This document shows positions 23,042 through 34,983 of a DNA stretch of 64,000 bases, piece by piece (within the stretch, counting starts at the first letter, position 1; each line of letters starts with the position of its first letter). Both the position numbers and the translations under genes were made by a program. The notes beneath the pieces are model-generated. The model was not told where the DNA came from and ran no database searches. It worked only from the letters and a program-made list of their open reading frames with translations. Source of the stretch: Costus lasius (Eukaryota; Streptophyta; Magnoliopsida; Zingiberales; Costaceae); the NCBI GenBank assembly GCA_027563935.2, contig CM050454.1:24239501-24303500 (forward strand). The letters are read 5' to 3'.

Positions 23042-24433
23042 TTAGCTTGACCGTTGCACTCAGATTTGATCTTGGTTCATCGAGGTAAAAGCTCTCCTTT
23101 TCTTCAATCAGTTCTTCTTGATAATAGTGTTTCAATCTTTGTCCATTAACTTTAAATTCTCCTGTATCTTTACTCCATATGTCCACAGCTCTGTAGGGAT
23201 AAATTTTTTCACCTGAAAAGGTCCGGACCATCGAGATTTAAGTTTTCCAGGAAAAAGTCTCAATCTAGAATTGAATAAAAGAACAAAGTCACCTGGTTGG
23301 AAATCTCTCCTGAAAATATGTCGATCGTGCCATCTTTTTGTCCTCTCCTTGTAAATTTTTGCATTCTCATACGCAGAGAGTCTAATTTCATCTAGCTCAT
23401 TTAATTGTAATCTCCATTTTTCTCCCGCACTCTTCAAGTTGAAATTCAGCATCTTGATTGCCCAGTATCCTTTATGCTCAAGTTCTACAGGCAAATGACA
23501 TGATTTTCCATAAATCAATTGAAATGGAGACATTCCTATTGATGTTTTGAAAGCAGTCCGGTATGCCCACAAGGCATCATCAAGTTTGAATGCCCAATCT
23601 TTCCTAGTGTGTGACACTGTCTTCTCTAAAATTCCCTTGATTTCTCTATTTGATATCTCTACTTGTCCACTTGTTTGAGTATGATAAGGCGTTGCTACTC
23701 TATGATTCACCCTATATTTTCTAAGTAAGGCTGAAAATTTGTGTTCTATAAAATGCGAGCCCCCATCACTGATTACTACCCGCGGGGTCCCATACCGTGG
23801 AAATATGATCTTTTTAAAAAATTTAGCAACAACTCTTGAATCATTGGTAGGTGAAGCAAGAGCTTCAATCCATTTTGAAACATTGTCAACTGCTACCAGA
23901 ATGTACTTGTTACCTCCTAAATATGGGAAAGGTCTCATAAAGTCTATCCCCCAAACATCAAATATTTCAACTTCAAGAATGTTGGACAGTGGCATCTCAT
24001 GTCTTTTGCTGATGTTCCCCATTCTTTGACATCTATCACAAGATAACACAAAGTTTCTAGCATCCTTGAAAACGGTGGGCCAATAAAATCCTGATTGTAA
24101 CACTTTATAAATAGTCTTTTCAGTACTAGCATGACCGCCATAAGAGGATCCATGACTTTGGCATAATATATCTGTGATCTCTTCCTCAGGCACACATCGT
24201 CTATAAAAACCATCTGTACATCTTCTAAACACATAAGGCTCATCCCGAAAATAGTGTTTTGCCTCAGTCAAGAATTTCTTCTTTTTTTGGTAGTTCAAAT
24301 CAGGAGGAAAAACTTTAGCAACAAGGTAATTCACTATGTCAGCATACCAGGGGGCTCTGATCTGTTCAATGGTTAAGAGCTGTTCTTCGGGGAAGGAATC
24401 ATTGATTTCATCATGCTTTTGAGTATCCACCAT
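23042..24433 (-). pseudogene. G1 integrase (3' part of pol)
   Basis: Joins the element's DNA copy to host DNA. The frame from 24433 carries the zinc-binding HHCC residues H94, H101, C132 and C135 and the DDE core D164 (GIDF), D223 (ISDGG) and E259 (QVEIS), so the catalytic set is intact. The C-terminal part holds the GPFQVKK stretch, where a one-base slip near 23205 moves the reading frame; the correct continuation (YRAVDIWSK...[13 protein letters not shown]) lies in another frame. The expected stop is the TAA at 23042-23044, but a second slip lets the frame run to 22944. There is no separate start in life; this is the tail of the polyprotein. Confidence 0.9.
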
Positions 24434-25855
24434 TATCCTTTAAAGATGATCTGCAACAAAGTTCTCTGATCCCTTTTTATCTTTAATTTCCAAATTAAAT
24501 TCTTGTTAAAGTAATATCCATCTGAGCAATCATGGTTTGCTGTCTTTTTTATGCATTAAGTATTTCACAACTGCATGGTTTGTGTATACTACCACTTTGG
24601 AGTTAATCAAGTATGATCTAAATTTGTCAAAAGCAAATACAATAGCCAAAAGTTCCTTTCCAGTGGTAGTGTAATTCCTTTGTGTTTCATCCAAGATCCT
24701 GCTAGCATAATGGATAACATATGGCTTTTTATCCTTCCTTTGCCCTAAAACTGCTCCAATTGCATAATCACTAGCATCGCACATGAGTTCAAAAGGCAGA
24801 TCCCAATCTGGGGGCTGAATGATAGGTGCTGAGACCAAAGCCTTCTTCAATTCCTGAAAAGCAAATAAACAACTTTCATCAAAAGAAAATTTTACATCTT
24901 TACAAAGTAAATTTGTAAGAGGTCTAGCAAGTTTAGAGAAATCCTTGATGAATCGTCGGTAGAATCCTGCATGTCCTAGGAAACTTCGGATCTCCTTCAC
25001 AATTGTGGGTGGTTCCAATTTCTCTATCACCTCAATTTTTGCCTTGTCAACTTCAATTCCTCTCTCTGAGATTAAGTGTCCCAAAACTATACCTTGCTTA
25101 ACCATGAAATGACATTTTTCCCAATTAACCACAAGGTTAGTTTCCTCGCATCTCTGCAATACCTGAGATAAATTAGCTAAACACACATCAAAAGAAGAGC
25201 CATATACAGAAAAATCATCCATAAATACATCCATAAAATCTTTCATAAAATGAGAAAAAATAGCCATCATGCATCTTTGAAATGTAGTAGGAGCATTACA
25301 TAAACCAAAGGGCATTCTCCTGTATGCAAAAGTTCCATATGGGCATGTGAAAGTGGTTTTATCTTGATCATCAGGATGAATAGGAATTTGAAAAAAATTA
25401 GAATATCCATCCAAAAAGCAAAAATGAGAGTGGTTTGCTAATCTTTCAACCATCTGATCAATAAAGGGTAAAGGGAAGTGGTCTTTTCTAGTAGCAGCAT
25501 TCAATTTTCTATAATCTATGCACATTCGCCAACTAGTAACAGTTCTAACAGGAATTAGTTCATTATCTTCGTTTTTCATGACAGTTACCTCTCCTTTCTT
25601 TAGAACACAATGTACAGGACTTACCCATTTGCTATCAGAGATAGGATAGATAATACCTGCATCAAGTAATTTCAGAACTTCCTTTTTTACAACTTCTTTC
25701 ATGGAGGGGTTCAACCTTCTTTGGAAATCTGCATGTGGCTTGTGCTCTTCTTCCATCAAGATCCTGTGCATACAAAAAGAATGATTAATTCCTTTCAGGT
25801 CATCAATATAATACCCAATTACCCTTCTATGAATCCTTAATTCCTCGAGAAGCAA
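24434..25855 (-). pseudogene. G1 reverse transcriptase - RNase H
   Basis: Copies element RNA into DNA. A 441-codon frame (24530-25855) contains the RT start (KWVSPVHCV), the first catalytic Asp in FLDGYS (D149), the FMDD box (D213, D214) and the Athila-type RRMPFGLCNAPTTFQRCMMA segment. RNase H follows with D360 (MCDASDYA) and E401 (KELLAIV). The third catalytic Asp, expected in YTDH, is Asn426. The frame ends at a stop after KKDSKP; the remaining RNase H tail ([20 protein letters not shown]) continues to 24434 with two more stops. Upstream a frameshift near 26035 separates it from protease. Confidence 0.93.
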
Positions 25856-25998
25856 CTCCGTTTCCCTTTATCCAAGCTGTGCATCAACTATAATAGTATA
25901 AGTAGAATTAGGACCAAGAAACTCATAATGAAGGTTATTAGGTAAAGCTTTGACCTCTATTTTTGGAGTTTGTTCTTTTTCATCACAAGTATTGCAAT

Positions 25999-27036
25999 CT
26001 AGAAATTCATTACTTTCAGTATTGGTTCCTTCCTTAAGAATAAATCAGAATTATATTCAGGGGTTTCAGCAAATAAATCATTAAGATCATAAATAATGTC
26101 ATCCCTATCATGTACACTACAACAATATTCAGAATTTGAAGGATTTTTCATGGCTTTATGCAAATCATACTCGATCTTTTCGCCCCCGATGTTAAGTGAA
26201 AGCTTACCATTTTTTACATCAATGAGTACACCTACTATGGCTAAAAATGGTCTACCAAGTATTATGGGGATTTTTGCATCTTCCTCCATCTCAAGAACTA
26301 CAAAATCTGCTGGGATGAAATACTTGCCTATTTGAACAGGCACATCTTCAAGAATCCCCACAGGATATTTAACTGAACGATCAGCGAGCTGCAAAGATAT
26401 TGAAGTTGGTTTAAGCTCTCCCATGTCCAGCCTCCTGCAAACAGATAATGGTATTAGACTCACACTAGAACCCAAATCACATAAGGCTCGGTCAAAAGCC
26501 ATACTACCAATAAAACAAGGGATAGAGAAACTACCAGGATCCTTCAACTTAGGTGGCAACTTGTTTTGAATAATAGCACTACATTCCTCGGTTAGAGCCA
26601 CAGTACCAAAGTCTTCTATTTTCCTCTTATTAGACAGAATTTCTTTTAAAAATTTAGCATATATAGGCATTTGCAATAAAGCTTCAGTAAATGGAATGTT
26701 AATGTAAAGCTTTTTCAAAATATCTAAAAATTTCCCAAATTGTTTGTCTAGTTTTTCCTGTACTAACCTTTGAGGAAAAGGTATTGGTGGTCTATAGGGT
26801 GGAGGCAAATCAGATTTAGAATTATCTTCTTTACATGGCACATCCCCTTTTGGTTCATCACCCTTTTGAGGTGTTAAACTAGGTAGGGTTTGTTCATGTT
26901 TAGAGGAATTTTCTAATTCTAATTCTTCATCATGATCACAGTAAGACTCTTTTTCTTTAAGTTCAACCTTCCTGTTTAGTTCTCCTAGCTTCTTTCCACT
27001 TCTAGTGACAACAACATTGCAATGTTCATTAGGCAT
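25999..27036 (-). pseudogene. G1 gag C-terminus and aspartic protease
   Basis: A 345-codon frame. The first half is the acidic, proline-rich gag tail of Athila (PPPYRPPIPFPQRLVQEKLDK near residues 78-98). The second half is the retropepsin that cuts the polyprotein: CDLGSSVSLIP near residue 188 holds the active Asp (D-L-G in place of D-T-G, usual in this lineage) and IILGRPFLA near 271 is the second signature. Both are present and the fold looks whole. It is separated from the gag frame by two stops, near 27151 and 27037, and ends in a frameshift near 26035. Confidence 0.88.
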
Positions 27037-27153
27037 CTAATTTTTTATGAAGTTCTCGTGAGCAGTTAAAGATTCTACTTGAGAAGCAATTTGGTTAACC
27101 ATTCCCTTAAGATTTTGCATAAATTGAGTTTGATGAGTCATAAACTTGTCAAG

Positions 27154-27975
27154 CTAGGATTCTATACTAAAAGAATTTACCTCTTCAGTTGGAGTTTGCA
27201 ATTCCTCATTCTTATTCCTACCATGATGATGACCATGTAACATTCTTTCCTCAGGATTCCATTGGTTATGGTTCAGGGATATTTCTTCAAACAGTGCAAA
27301 AGCATCTTCCACGGTCTTACTCATAACGGCTCCTCCTACAGAAGTATCAACAATTAGACGGGTATCATCAAGTAAGCCATAATAAAATGTATGAAGTAAA
27401 GTCCAATTTTCAAGGCTATGGTGCAGGCACTTCCGTTGCAATTCATTAAATCTCTCCCATGCCTCACTAAATGACTCCCCATCTTTTTGTTGAAAGCTTA
27501 TAATTTGATTTCTTAGTCGAATTGTCTTGCTTGGAGGGAAGTACTTTGTCAAGAAGGAATTTGAAAGTTGATTCCAAGTTGTGAAGGTTCCAGTAGGTTG
27601 TGATTGTAGCCATGATTTCGCCCGGTCCCTAAGAGAAAAAGGAAATAATCTCAGTTTTAATGCATCATCAGAAACTCCACTAATCTTAATGGTATCACAA
27701 TATTCAAGAAAAAGATGAAAGTGTTGATGGGGATCTTCAATTGGATCTCCTCCAAATTGATTCTGCTGGATCATGGTCAAGATGGCAGGATTAATCTCGA
27801 AATTATCGGCTTGAATGCTGGGTTTGATAATGCTAGAGTGTATTTCTCGTGCCCTAGGGACAGCATAGTCCCTAAGTAATCTCTGTCCTGCCATTGGATT
27901 TAAATTTCCTGTATAGTCTAAAGTAGACAGATTATGTAACTCAAGTAAACAGAGAAGAACAGATAGATAAAACAT
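27154..27975 (-). pseudogene. gag: G1 gag
   Basis: Structural protein that packages element RNA. The 273-codon frame contains the typical plant gypsy gag core: DPHQHFHLFLEYCDTIK near residue 80, RLFPFSLRDRAKSWL near 108 and QISFQQKDGESFSEAWERF near 160. The real start is likely upstream or at an internal Met, because the first 25 residues do not resemble G2. It stops at 27154 and picks up again without the stop (LDKFMTHQTQFMQNLKG), so one TAG near 27151 truncates it. No zinc knuckle is seen, as is common for Athila. Confidence 0.9.
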
Positions 27976-28031
27976 GAATTAATCCTAGTCTAGCAATAAT
28001 CTAAATATTTTCAATATTGACAAAACTAAGG

Positions 28032-28049
28032 TCCCCGGCAACAGTGCCA
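28032..28049 (-). other. G1 primer binding site (tRNA-Asp)
   Basis: On the + strand TCCCCGGCAACAGTGCCA, two changes from the 3' end of plant tRNA-Asp (TCCCCGGCAACGGCGCCA). It sits 6 bases inside the 5' LTR end. tRNA-Asp priming is typical of Athila. Confidence 0.9.
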
Positions 28050-28055
28050 AAAACT

Positions 28056-29987
28056 TATTGTGATCCGCAAGTGTACGGATACTCGAAGTAATAAAAGATA
28101 TCGAACCCATAGAGACCTATGTTGTCAAATACTGATAAATTGATTTTTCACTATCTAGGTAATCAAATAAAAGTCAGGTAAATATCGTAAACACACAGAA
28201 AGATACTATCAGTGAGAGAAAACTGGGACTAGGGTTTCATTCACTTAGATTTTCATGACTAGATGTACAAATATGTTCATCAATCAAATTCTATTTTGAT
28301 AAAGACATAATTTACCTAAAAAGGGATTATCTCACTCTCGTGCAGATAACCATGCAAGAATAAATCCTCATTTTCGCACAAGATTCATCCCAAGCTAATG
28401 ATAGGTAAATCATCAATCGAAGAACTCGAGGATCACTTTCGTGCATCCGTATTCTAAGTTGATCGTCTCAAGCGGAAACTCAATGATCACCGTCGTGCAT
28501 CTGAGTCTCAACACAAGTTTTGCCTATGGTTCTCTAACGTTCCGATCATCACTTTCGTGCAAGATCTCCACGTTTGACACAATAACTCAATCCTAAGTTT
28601 CTAATTATTATCATGGCAATACAAATCACTAAAATTAAATAATAAGAACAATCCTAAGAAAATTCCTATCATACAGTTCTAGGGTTCCAAGTTCTCAAGC
28701 AAGTCACCTTTCGGTCCTTATTGCGAGAACTCAAAATCATGATGACAAAAATAAACTTAAGAGAATCTTAGAGCAATACTGACATAGGCAAAATTATCAA
28801 AGTAGAACAATCATGATGAAAATAAAAATAATCTAGTCATTAAGAAAATCAAACGGAATTACTCCCACATGTCCCAAAAGTAGTTTAAGCTAGCATCGTG
28901 AAGGAATTACAATAAGTCATGGTTTCAAAAGATCGAAAATCAAGGAAAAAGAAGTGTTTAAGAAAATTCAGTATGGCTGTGAAATAAAACACAGCCGTAA
29001 TTTGCAATTTGAGGCGATGAACAATGTCGGCGCCTCTTCTTTCTTCGATTCCTCTTCTGATTGATCTCCTTTCAATCTGAAACTTCTGGCATGTCCTCTC
29101 CTCCTTCATACGAAGCTTCAGTATGAAAATCACGGCCTGAGGTGGTCTGGATTGATCGCGGCGGTGGAACCCTAGGCGGCGGCGTGAATCCTAATTTCTC
29201 CCTTCACAATAGATGAAAATTGGGGCTTTCCGTGTGTGTGTAATCCTCTCATCCCCCCCCTTCCCCATTGTTTCTTACGGCTTTGAACATAGAGCCTTGG
29301 ATTGTCCGCAATTATCTCCGCAAGAATCGGGCGTCGGGATTGACCTCGGAGTCGCGTTCAGAATGAGAATTACAGCAGTGTAATAGTTCATGGAAGTGCC
29401 GTAAAATCGGTCGAGTTTTCTAATCTGATGTCGTATGGGAAATACGGCACCGTAATATGGTTTACGGTACTGCCGTAAAATCGTATGAACTCTCTGTTCG
29501 AAAGTGGCTGGAAAATACGGCTCGTGTAATCCTTTACGGTGGTGCCGTAAAATCAAGCAGTTTCTGTTCTGAAGCGCTCTGCAGTACGGTACCGCGTAAT
29601 AGCTTACGGCCGTGCCGTAAAATTCAAAAATCTTTTTGTTCGGAAACTCGTCAAAATACGGCAGTGGCTCAGATTTTACGGTAGCGTATGAAAATATGGT
29701 ACCGTAAAATAGGTTACAGCACTGCCGTAATTTGCTGACTTGCTCCGTTTTGCGTGAAATTTCTTGGGTGATCTCCTCTTGATGATGGTAACTCTTCGAT
29801 GTGTTTGATTTTGCTTGAAAACACCTTGAAATAGTGCCTTTTTACCTGAAAATCATGAAAAACCAAAATAGAACTAGACTTTGCAATATTCAATGAATTT
29901 AGCATGAAAACAAGTAAAATATCCTCAATTTAGCATGAAAAGATATCTGGAATGATACAAAATATACTATATATTTTGGTGTCATCA
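28056..29987 (-). repeat. G1 5' LTR
   Basis: 1932 bp, partner of 14530-16462. On the - strand it starts TGATGACACCAAAATAT at 29987. It contains the promoter and terminator of the element, though I cannot point to a TATA box or poly(A) site with confidence. Palindrome array at about 29365-29735. Confidence 0.95.
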
Positions 29988-30035
29988 ACGTCCTGGGACT
30001 GCAAAATTTTAAATTACACCTAGTATTCCCCAACA

Positions 30036-31480
30036 GGTGCTTGGGTTGCCTCCGAAGAAGCGCTAATTTTTAGGTCACTAGCTTGACCGTCCTACACTCA
30101 GATTTGATTGAGGCTCTTTAAGTTGCAACTTCATCCTTTCTTTATTTTGTTCTTCTTTGTAATAATGTTTAAGCCTTTGACCATTGACCTTAAATTCCCC
30201 TGCCTTTTCACTCCATCTGTCCACGGCTCCATAGGGATAAGTTTTTCGTACCTGAAATGGGCCAAACCATTGAGACTTAAGTTTATCAGGAAAAAGTTTT
30301 AATCTTGAGTTAAATAAAAGAAAGAAATCACCTGGTTGAAATTCCTTTCTGAGAATATCTTGATCATGCCTCCTTTTTGTCCTCTCTTTATAAATCTTTG
30401 CATTTCCATAGGCGGAGAGTCTAATCTCATCAAGCTCATTTAATTGTAACCTTCTCTTATCTCCTGCTTTCTTCAAGTCAAAATTTAATGGCTTGATCGC
30501 CCAAAATGCATTGTGCTCAAGCTCTACAAGTTGACGACAAGATTTACCATAAATTAACTGAAAAGGATACATATCTATCGGTGTTTTATAAGCAGTTATG
30601 TATGCACAGAGTGCATCGTCGAGTTTAAAAGCCCAATCTGTTATTGTTCGTGACATAGTTTCCTCCAAAATCCCCTTAATCTCTCTATTTGATATCTTAA
30701 CTTGCCCACTTGTCTAGGGATGATAAGGCGTCGCAACTCTATGGTTAATGTCATATTTTTTAAGTAAGGCAAAAAATTGATGTTCTATGAAGTGTGAGCC
30801 TTCATCGCTAATCTCAACTCCCGGCGTTCCAAACCATGGAAAAATAATCTTTTTGAACAGTTTCACAACTACCCTAGAATCATTAGTGGGAGAAGCAAGA
30901 GCCTCAATCCACTTAGAAACATAATCTACTGCCACAAGAACAAATTTATTATCTCCAAATGGTGGGAATGGTCCCATGAAATCTATCCCACAGATATCAA
31001 AAATCTCAACCTCAAGTGTATTAGTAAGTGGCATCTCGTTCCTTCTATTAATGTTTCCTGTCTTTTGGCATCTATCATAGGACAATATAAAATTTCTAGT
31101 ATAAAAATTTAGGGCCAATAAAATCTAGATTGTAAAACCTTAAAAACGGTCTTTTGAGTACTAACATGGCCTCCATAAGATGATGCAAGACACTGAAAAA
31201 GGATAACTATTATTTCTTCCTCCGGCACACATCTCCTAAAAATTTCATCTGCACATAAGGCTCATTCTAGAAATAGTGTTTTACCTCAGCCAAGAATTTC
31301 TTCTTTCCTTGATAATTCAAATTAAGAGGAAAAACATTAGCAACTAAATAATTCACTATATCAGCATATCATCGAGCCTTGATTTGTTCAATAGCCAAGA
31401 GTTAATCATTTGGAAAGGATTCATTAATGATGTCACCCTTATCTGCATCTGTCATTATCCTAGAAAGGTGATATGAAAAA
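30036..31480 (-). pseudogene. G3 integrase
   Basis: Older Athila integrase in three pieces. 30078-30668 is the C-terminal part ([30 protein letters not shown]) ending in a proper stop. 30714-31118 is the DDE core, with D in GIDFMGPF and D in ISDEG (normally SDGG). The catalytic Glu codon near 30696 reads Lys (QVKIS). The zinc-binding N-terminus lies at about 31130-31480 in broken frames. The segment begins abruptly at 30036, next to the end of a copia LTR, so the G3 3' noncoding region and 3' LTR are missing here. Confidence 0.85.
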
Positions 31481-32762
31481 AAAATTCTGCTCCTTTCTTA
31501 TCTTTAATTTCTATATCAAACTCTTGCAAAAGTAAAATCCATGGAAGAAGACATGGTTTACTATCTTTCTTTTGCATCAAATACTTTTACCGCTGCATGA
31601 TCTGTATACACCACAACTTTAGAATTAATCAAATATGACCTGAATTTACCAAAGGCAAAAACAATGGCTAAGTGTTCTTTTTCAGTGGTGGTGTAATTTC
31701 TCTGTGCTTCATCCAGGGTTCCGCTAGCATAGTAGAAGATGTAATGCTTCTTTTCTTTTCACTGACCAGGCACTGCTCCTACCGCATTGTCACTAGCGTC
31801 ACATATAAGCTCAAAAGGTAAACTCTAGTCTGGTGGCTGCATGATGGTGCAGATATTAGAGCCCTCTTCAGATCCTGAAAAGCAGACAAACATCCTTCAT
31901 CAAAAGATTATTTAACATCCTTACAAAGTAAATTAGTAAGCGGTCTAGCAAGTTTAGAAAATTCCTTAAATGAACCGCCGATAGAATCCTGTATGTCCCA
32001 AAAAACTTCTGATTTCCTTGACTGTCGTGGGTGGCATTAATTTCTCAATCACTTCAATCTTGGCCTTATCAACCTCTATCCCTCTTTATGAAACCAAGTG
32101 TCCCAAAATTATTCCTTGCCTAACCATGAAATGACATTTTTTCCAATTAAGCACTAGATTAGTTTCTTCACACCTTTGCAAAACTCGAGATAAGTTAGCC
32201 AAGCAATCATCAAAAAAACACCATAAACAGAGAAGTCATCCATAAAATCTGAAAATATAGCCATTATACATCTCTAAAAAGTAGCATGTGCATTACATAA
32301 ACTGAAAGGCATTCTTCTATAAGCAAAGGTATCATATGGGCATGTAAAAGTGGTCTTATCTTGGTCATCAGGATGGATGGGAATTTGGAAAAATCTAGAA
32401 TACCCATCCAAAAAACAAAAATGAGAGTGATTAGCAAGCCTTTCAACTATTTGATTAATAAAAGGTAAGGGAAAATGATCTTTCCTAGTAGATGCATTTA
32501 ACTTTCTATAATCAATACACATGCATCAACTAGTCACAGTTCTAATAGGTATTAGTTCACCATCCTTTCCTTTAATCATAGTTACACCCCCTTTCTTAGG
32601 ATCACAATGAATAGAGCTGACCCATTTACTATTAGAGATAGAATAAATAATACCCACATCAAGTAATTTCAACACCTCCCTTTTCATAACTTCTTTCATA
32701 GAGGGGTTAAGCCTTCTCTGGAAATCCACATGCGGTTTGTGATCTCCTCCATAAGTATCCTT
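31481..32762 (-). pseudogene. G3 RNase H and reverse transcriptase (downstream part)
   Basis: Clear Athila RT-RNase H with many frameshifts. 32274-32522 encodes MCIDYRKLN, FLDGYSRFFQIP and the RRMPFSLCNA block; 32526-32729 is the preceding RRLNPSMKEV segment. The FMDD region near 32230 is shortened: the repeated DVFMDD stretch of G1 is reduced to about MDDF. RNase H runs at 31560-31870 and keeps Asp in VYTDHAA near 31600, unlike G1 and G2. Cut at 32762 by C2, continuing at 43810. Confidence 0.85.
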
Positions 32763-34962
32763 TGTTGTGAAACCCCGGGGATATTTTATAATTTTTCAGA
32801 GGTTTATGGACACAAATACTTGCGCAGCGGAAGAATATCCCGGAAACAGGCCAGTCCCAAAAACCCAGTGAAGATCGCATGCGAAGGAGTCGACATGATG
32901 AGATAGAAAATACCTAAAGCAACGTGAGGCTGATGTCGAAGTAGGCGCCCAACCGTGTGCCCTCTGCAGTCTCACACACACGGATGCCTCGAGCTCTCTT
33001 CTTCCCCGCCCGGTGCTAGCCTCGGGAAGAAGATCCAAGCCTTGTGCTTATTCCTCTAGCCTTGCGCCACCTCTAAGGTGTATGCGCCAAGAGGAAGATG
33101 AGGAGAAGGAAGTCACCAAACACCACCAAGTTCCTCACGCCAAGAGGAAGATGAGGAGAAGGAAGTCGCCAAACACCACCAAGTTCCTCATGCCAAGAGG
33201 AAGAGAAGAAGGTGTGTTGCGGCTAGGGTTGGATGGAAGAAGAGTTGCGCCACTAGCCTCATGCTTTCGCCCTCAAGAACTCGCCCTCTAGTGCTCGCCT
33301 CTTCTCTTGATCACGCCTCCAAGGAGAGAATTAGTATCTTGAGAGGGGCGGCTTGGGGGGGTATATATAAAGCAAAGAGCGGCTTAATGTGTGACCACCA
33401 TTCAAATTAAATATGCGGCTAGGAGAGAAAATAGGGAATTAAGTCCTAATCCAATTAGGACTTAATTTGGGCGACTTGATCATGTCCTAATCCAATTAGG
33501 ACTGATGTGAATGGTTTGATCAAGTCTAGGATTCATGTGGACGATTTGTTCAAGCTTAATTCCTAATCCAATTAGGATTTGATCAAACTCAAGTCCTAAT
33601 CCAACAAGGACTTTAAGTGGGCGGTTTTAATTAAGTCCTAATCTAATTAGGACTCTAATCACTTATTTGAATTAAATCCTAATCTAATTAGGACTCTAAT
33701 TAACTCAAATAAATCAGCCCATAAAATCCCATAAAATTAGGACTCTAATTAATTTGAATAATTAGCCCCAAGATTAATTTCAATCCTCATAATGCATAGG
33801 CGCTAACCCTAGTCTAACTAGGGTTAAGCACACGCCTTGCACACGCCATCCCTTTTCTCCTCCTTAAGCCCATTAAGCCAAACTTATCAATGGGCCCAGC
33901 CCAATGTCCATTATGCATGTTAACCAAGCCCACGGATCCAATCCAATTTAACCCTAGGTCAAATTGGGCTAACCATGGTTAATATGTCATAAATGGAAGT
34001 TGGCCCCAATAAATCTCTTCCATCTCATCAGGCCCATTGGCGCTGATGAAATCTCCAAAATAGATCCGAGTTATCTAATAACTCGATCATAAGGCTTTCC
34101 GATCAATACGAGAACTCGAGTATCAAGGTGTGCGACCCTATAGGTTCCTCTGACGTTGGCAGTGCTGACCCATGGTCATCACAAGCAGTGAGTGGCACCT
34201 AGCAGTGCATCACTGCTACCCAAGTCATCGGAATGGATATCGACATCGACATCCCCATCATCGCAACCAGGTACAGATGCATTAAAGTCTCTTTACCGAA
34301 CTGATATCCAATTGGTCAAGTGTGTCACCACTTATTTCCATCCAATCTCATGGCTATGACTAAATCAGGTCTAACCTAGGTATGGCCATACACTTTCAGT
34401 CATAGAACCATAGAGGAGCTCCATGGATATCAAGCTTTCCTTAAGAAGGGGCAAATCCTATGTCTGTGCATTGACCTTCTCATATGGGTCGTGACATGCC
34501 CAATGACAACCGTTATTACCTCCCAACTACGGCAAGGCGTTAGGTTGTATCAAAGCATATCCCTAACCACATAGAATGGCCAATGACCTCCAGTCAAGGG
34601 ATCAATGCATCTCCTATCACTTGTGAGGATAACTCGTGACACCAAGTCATCGCCTCACAGCGGGTTGGTCCAGTATATCTACCACTGATATACTCATATG
34701 CCTGCGTTAGCACCCCGTGCCTAACTAGCACATATACCAGTCTTACATGTACCATAGCTATCCCATATCCACTAAGGTACATTGACTAGGGACAATAGTT
34801 TGAGCACAGATCCAATCTGTCTCCAGGGACATTATCATATAAGTACATATTCGCAGATGTAAACAAATAATGATAACGACAATGCCAGTATGATATAAAT
34901 ATCAATGTCAAGTAGTACAAGTAACGGACCAGAATTAGGTCCTTAGGGCATATACACCAACA
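32763..34962 (-). repeat. C2 3' LTR
   Basis: + strand start TGTTGTGAAACCCC, end CATATACACCAACA. It carries a 53-bp tandem duplication (33086-33138 and 33139-33191) that the 5' LTR has only once, and an array of TCCTAATCCAATTAGGA palindromes at about 33446-33700. Confidence 0.95.
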
Positions 34963-34977
34963 ATCTCCCACTTGCAC
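34963..34977 (-). other. C2 polypurine tract
   Basis: + strand ATCTCCCACTTGCAC, that is AAGTGGGAGAT on the coding strand next to the 3' LTR start. Confidence 0.85.
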
Positions 34978-34983
34978 TAAGAC

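Larger units (their letters stand above)
14530..29987 (-). mobile_element. G1: Athila-lineage Ty3/gypsy element
   Basis: A two-LTR element on the - strand, flanked by GCGTC (14525-14529) and ACGTC (29988-29992), a 5-bp target duplication with one change. Total 15.5 kb, of which about 5 kb are two later insertions; the original was near 10.4 kb. Gene order from right to left is 5' LTR, tRNA-Asp primer site, gag, protease, RT-RNase H, integrase, a long noncoding stretch and the 3' LTR. The polyprotein carries stops in the gag/protease spacer and RNase H plus frameshifts before RT and near the integrase end. Confidence 0.95.
12308..30035 (+). repeat. Complete C0-type copia LTR, split by G1
   Basis: The two parts 12308-14529 and 29988-30035 join to a LTR of about 2.27 kb with start TATTGGTGTATATGCCC (first bases slightly changed from TGTTGG) and end TATTCCCCAACA. 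The empty version of the G1 insertion site is visible at about 2150-2165 in the related LTR. No primer site follows at 30036; instead the sequence passes straight into G3. The flanks (ATTGC left, GGTGC right) are not a clear target duplication, so either the element recombined or a rearrangement occurred at one edge. Confidence 0.85.

Noticed and set aside
23739..24243. Open frames on both strands over the G1 integrase
   Set aside because: Shadows of the integrase frame, which alone carries HHCC and DDE residues.
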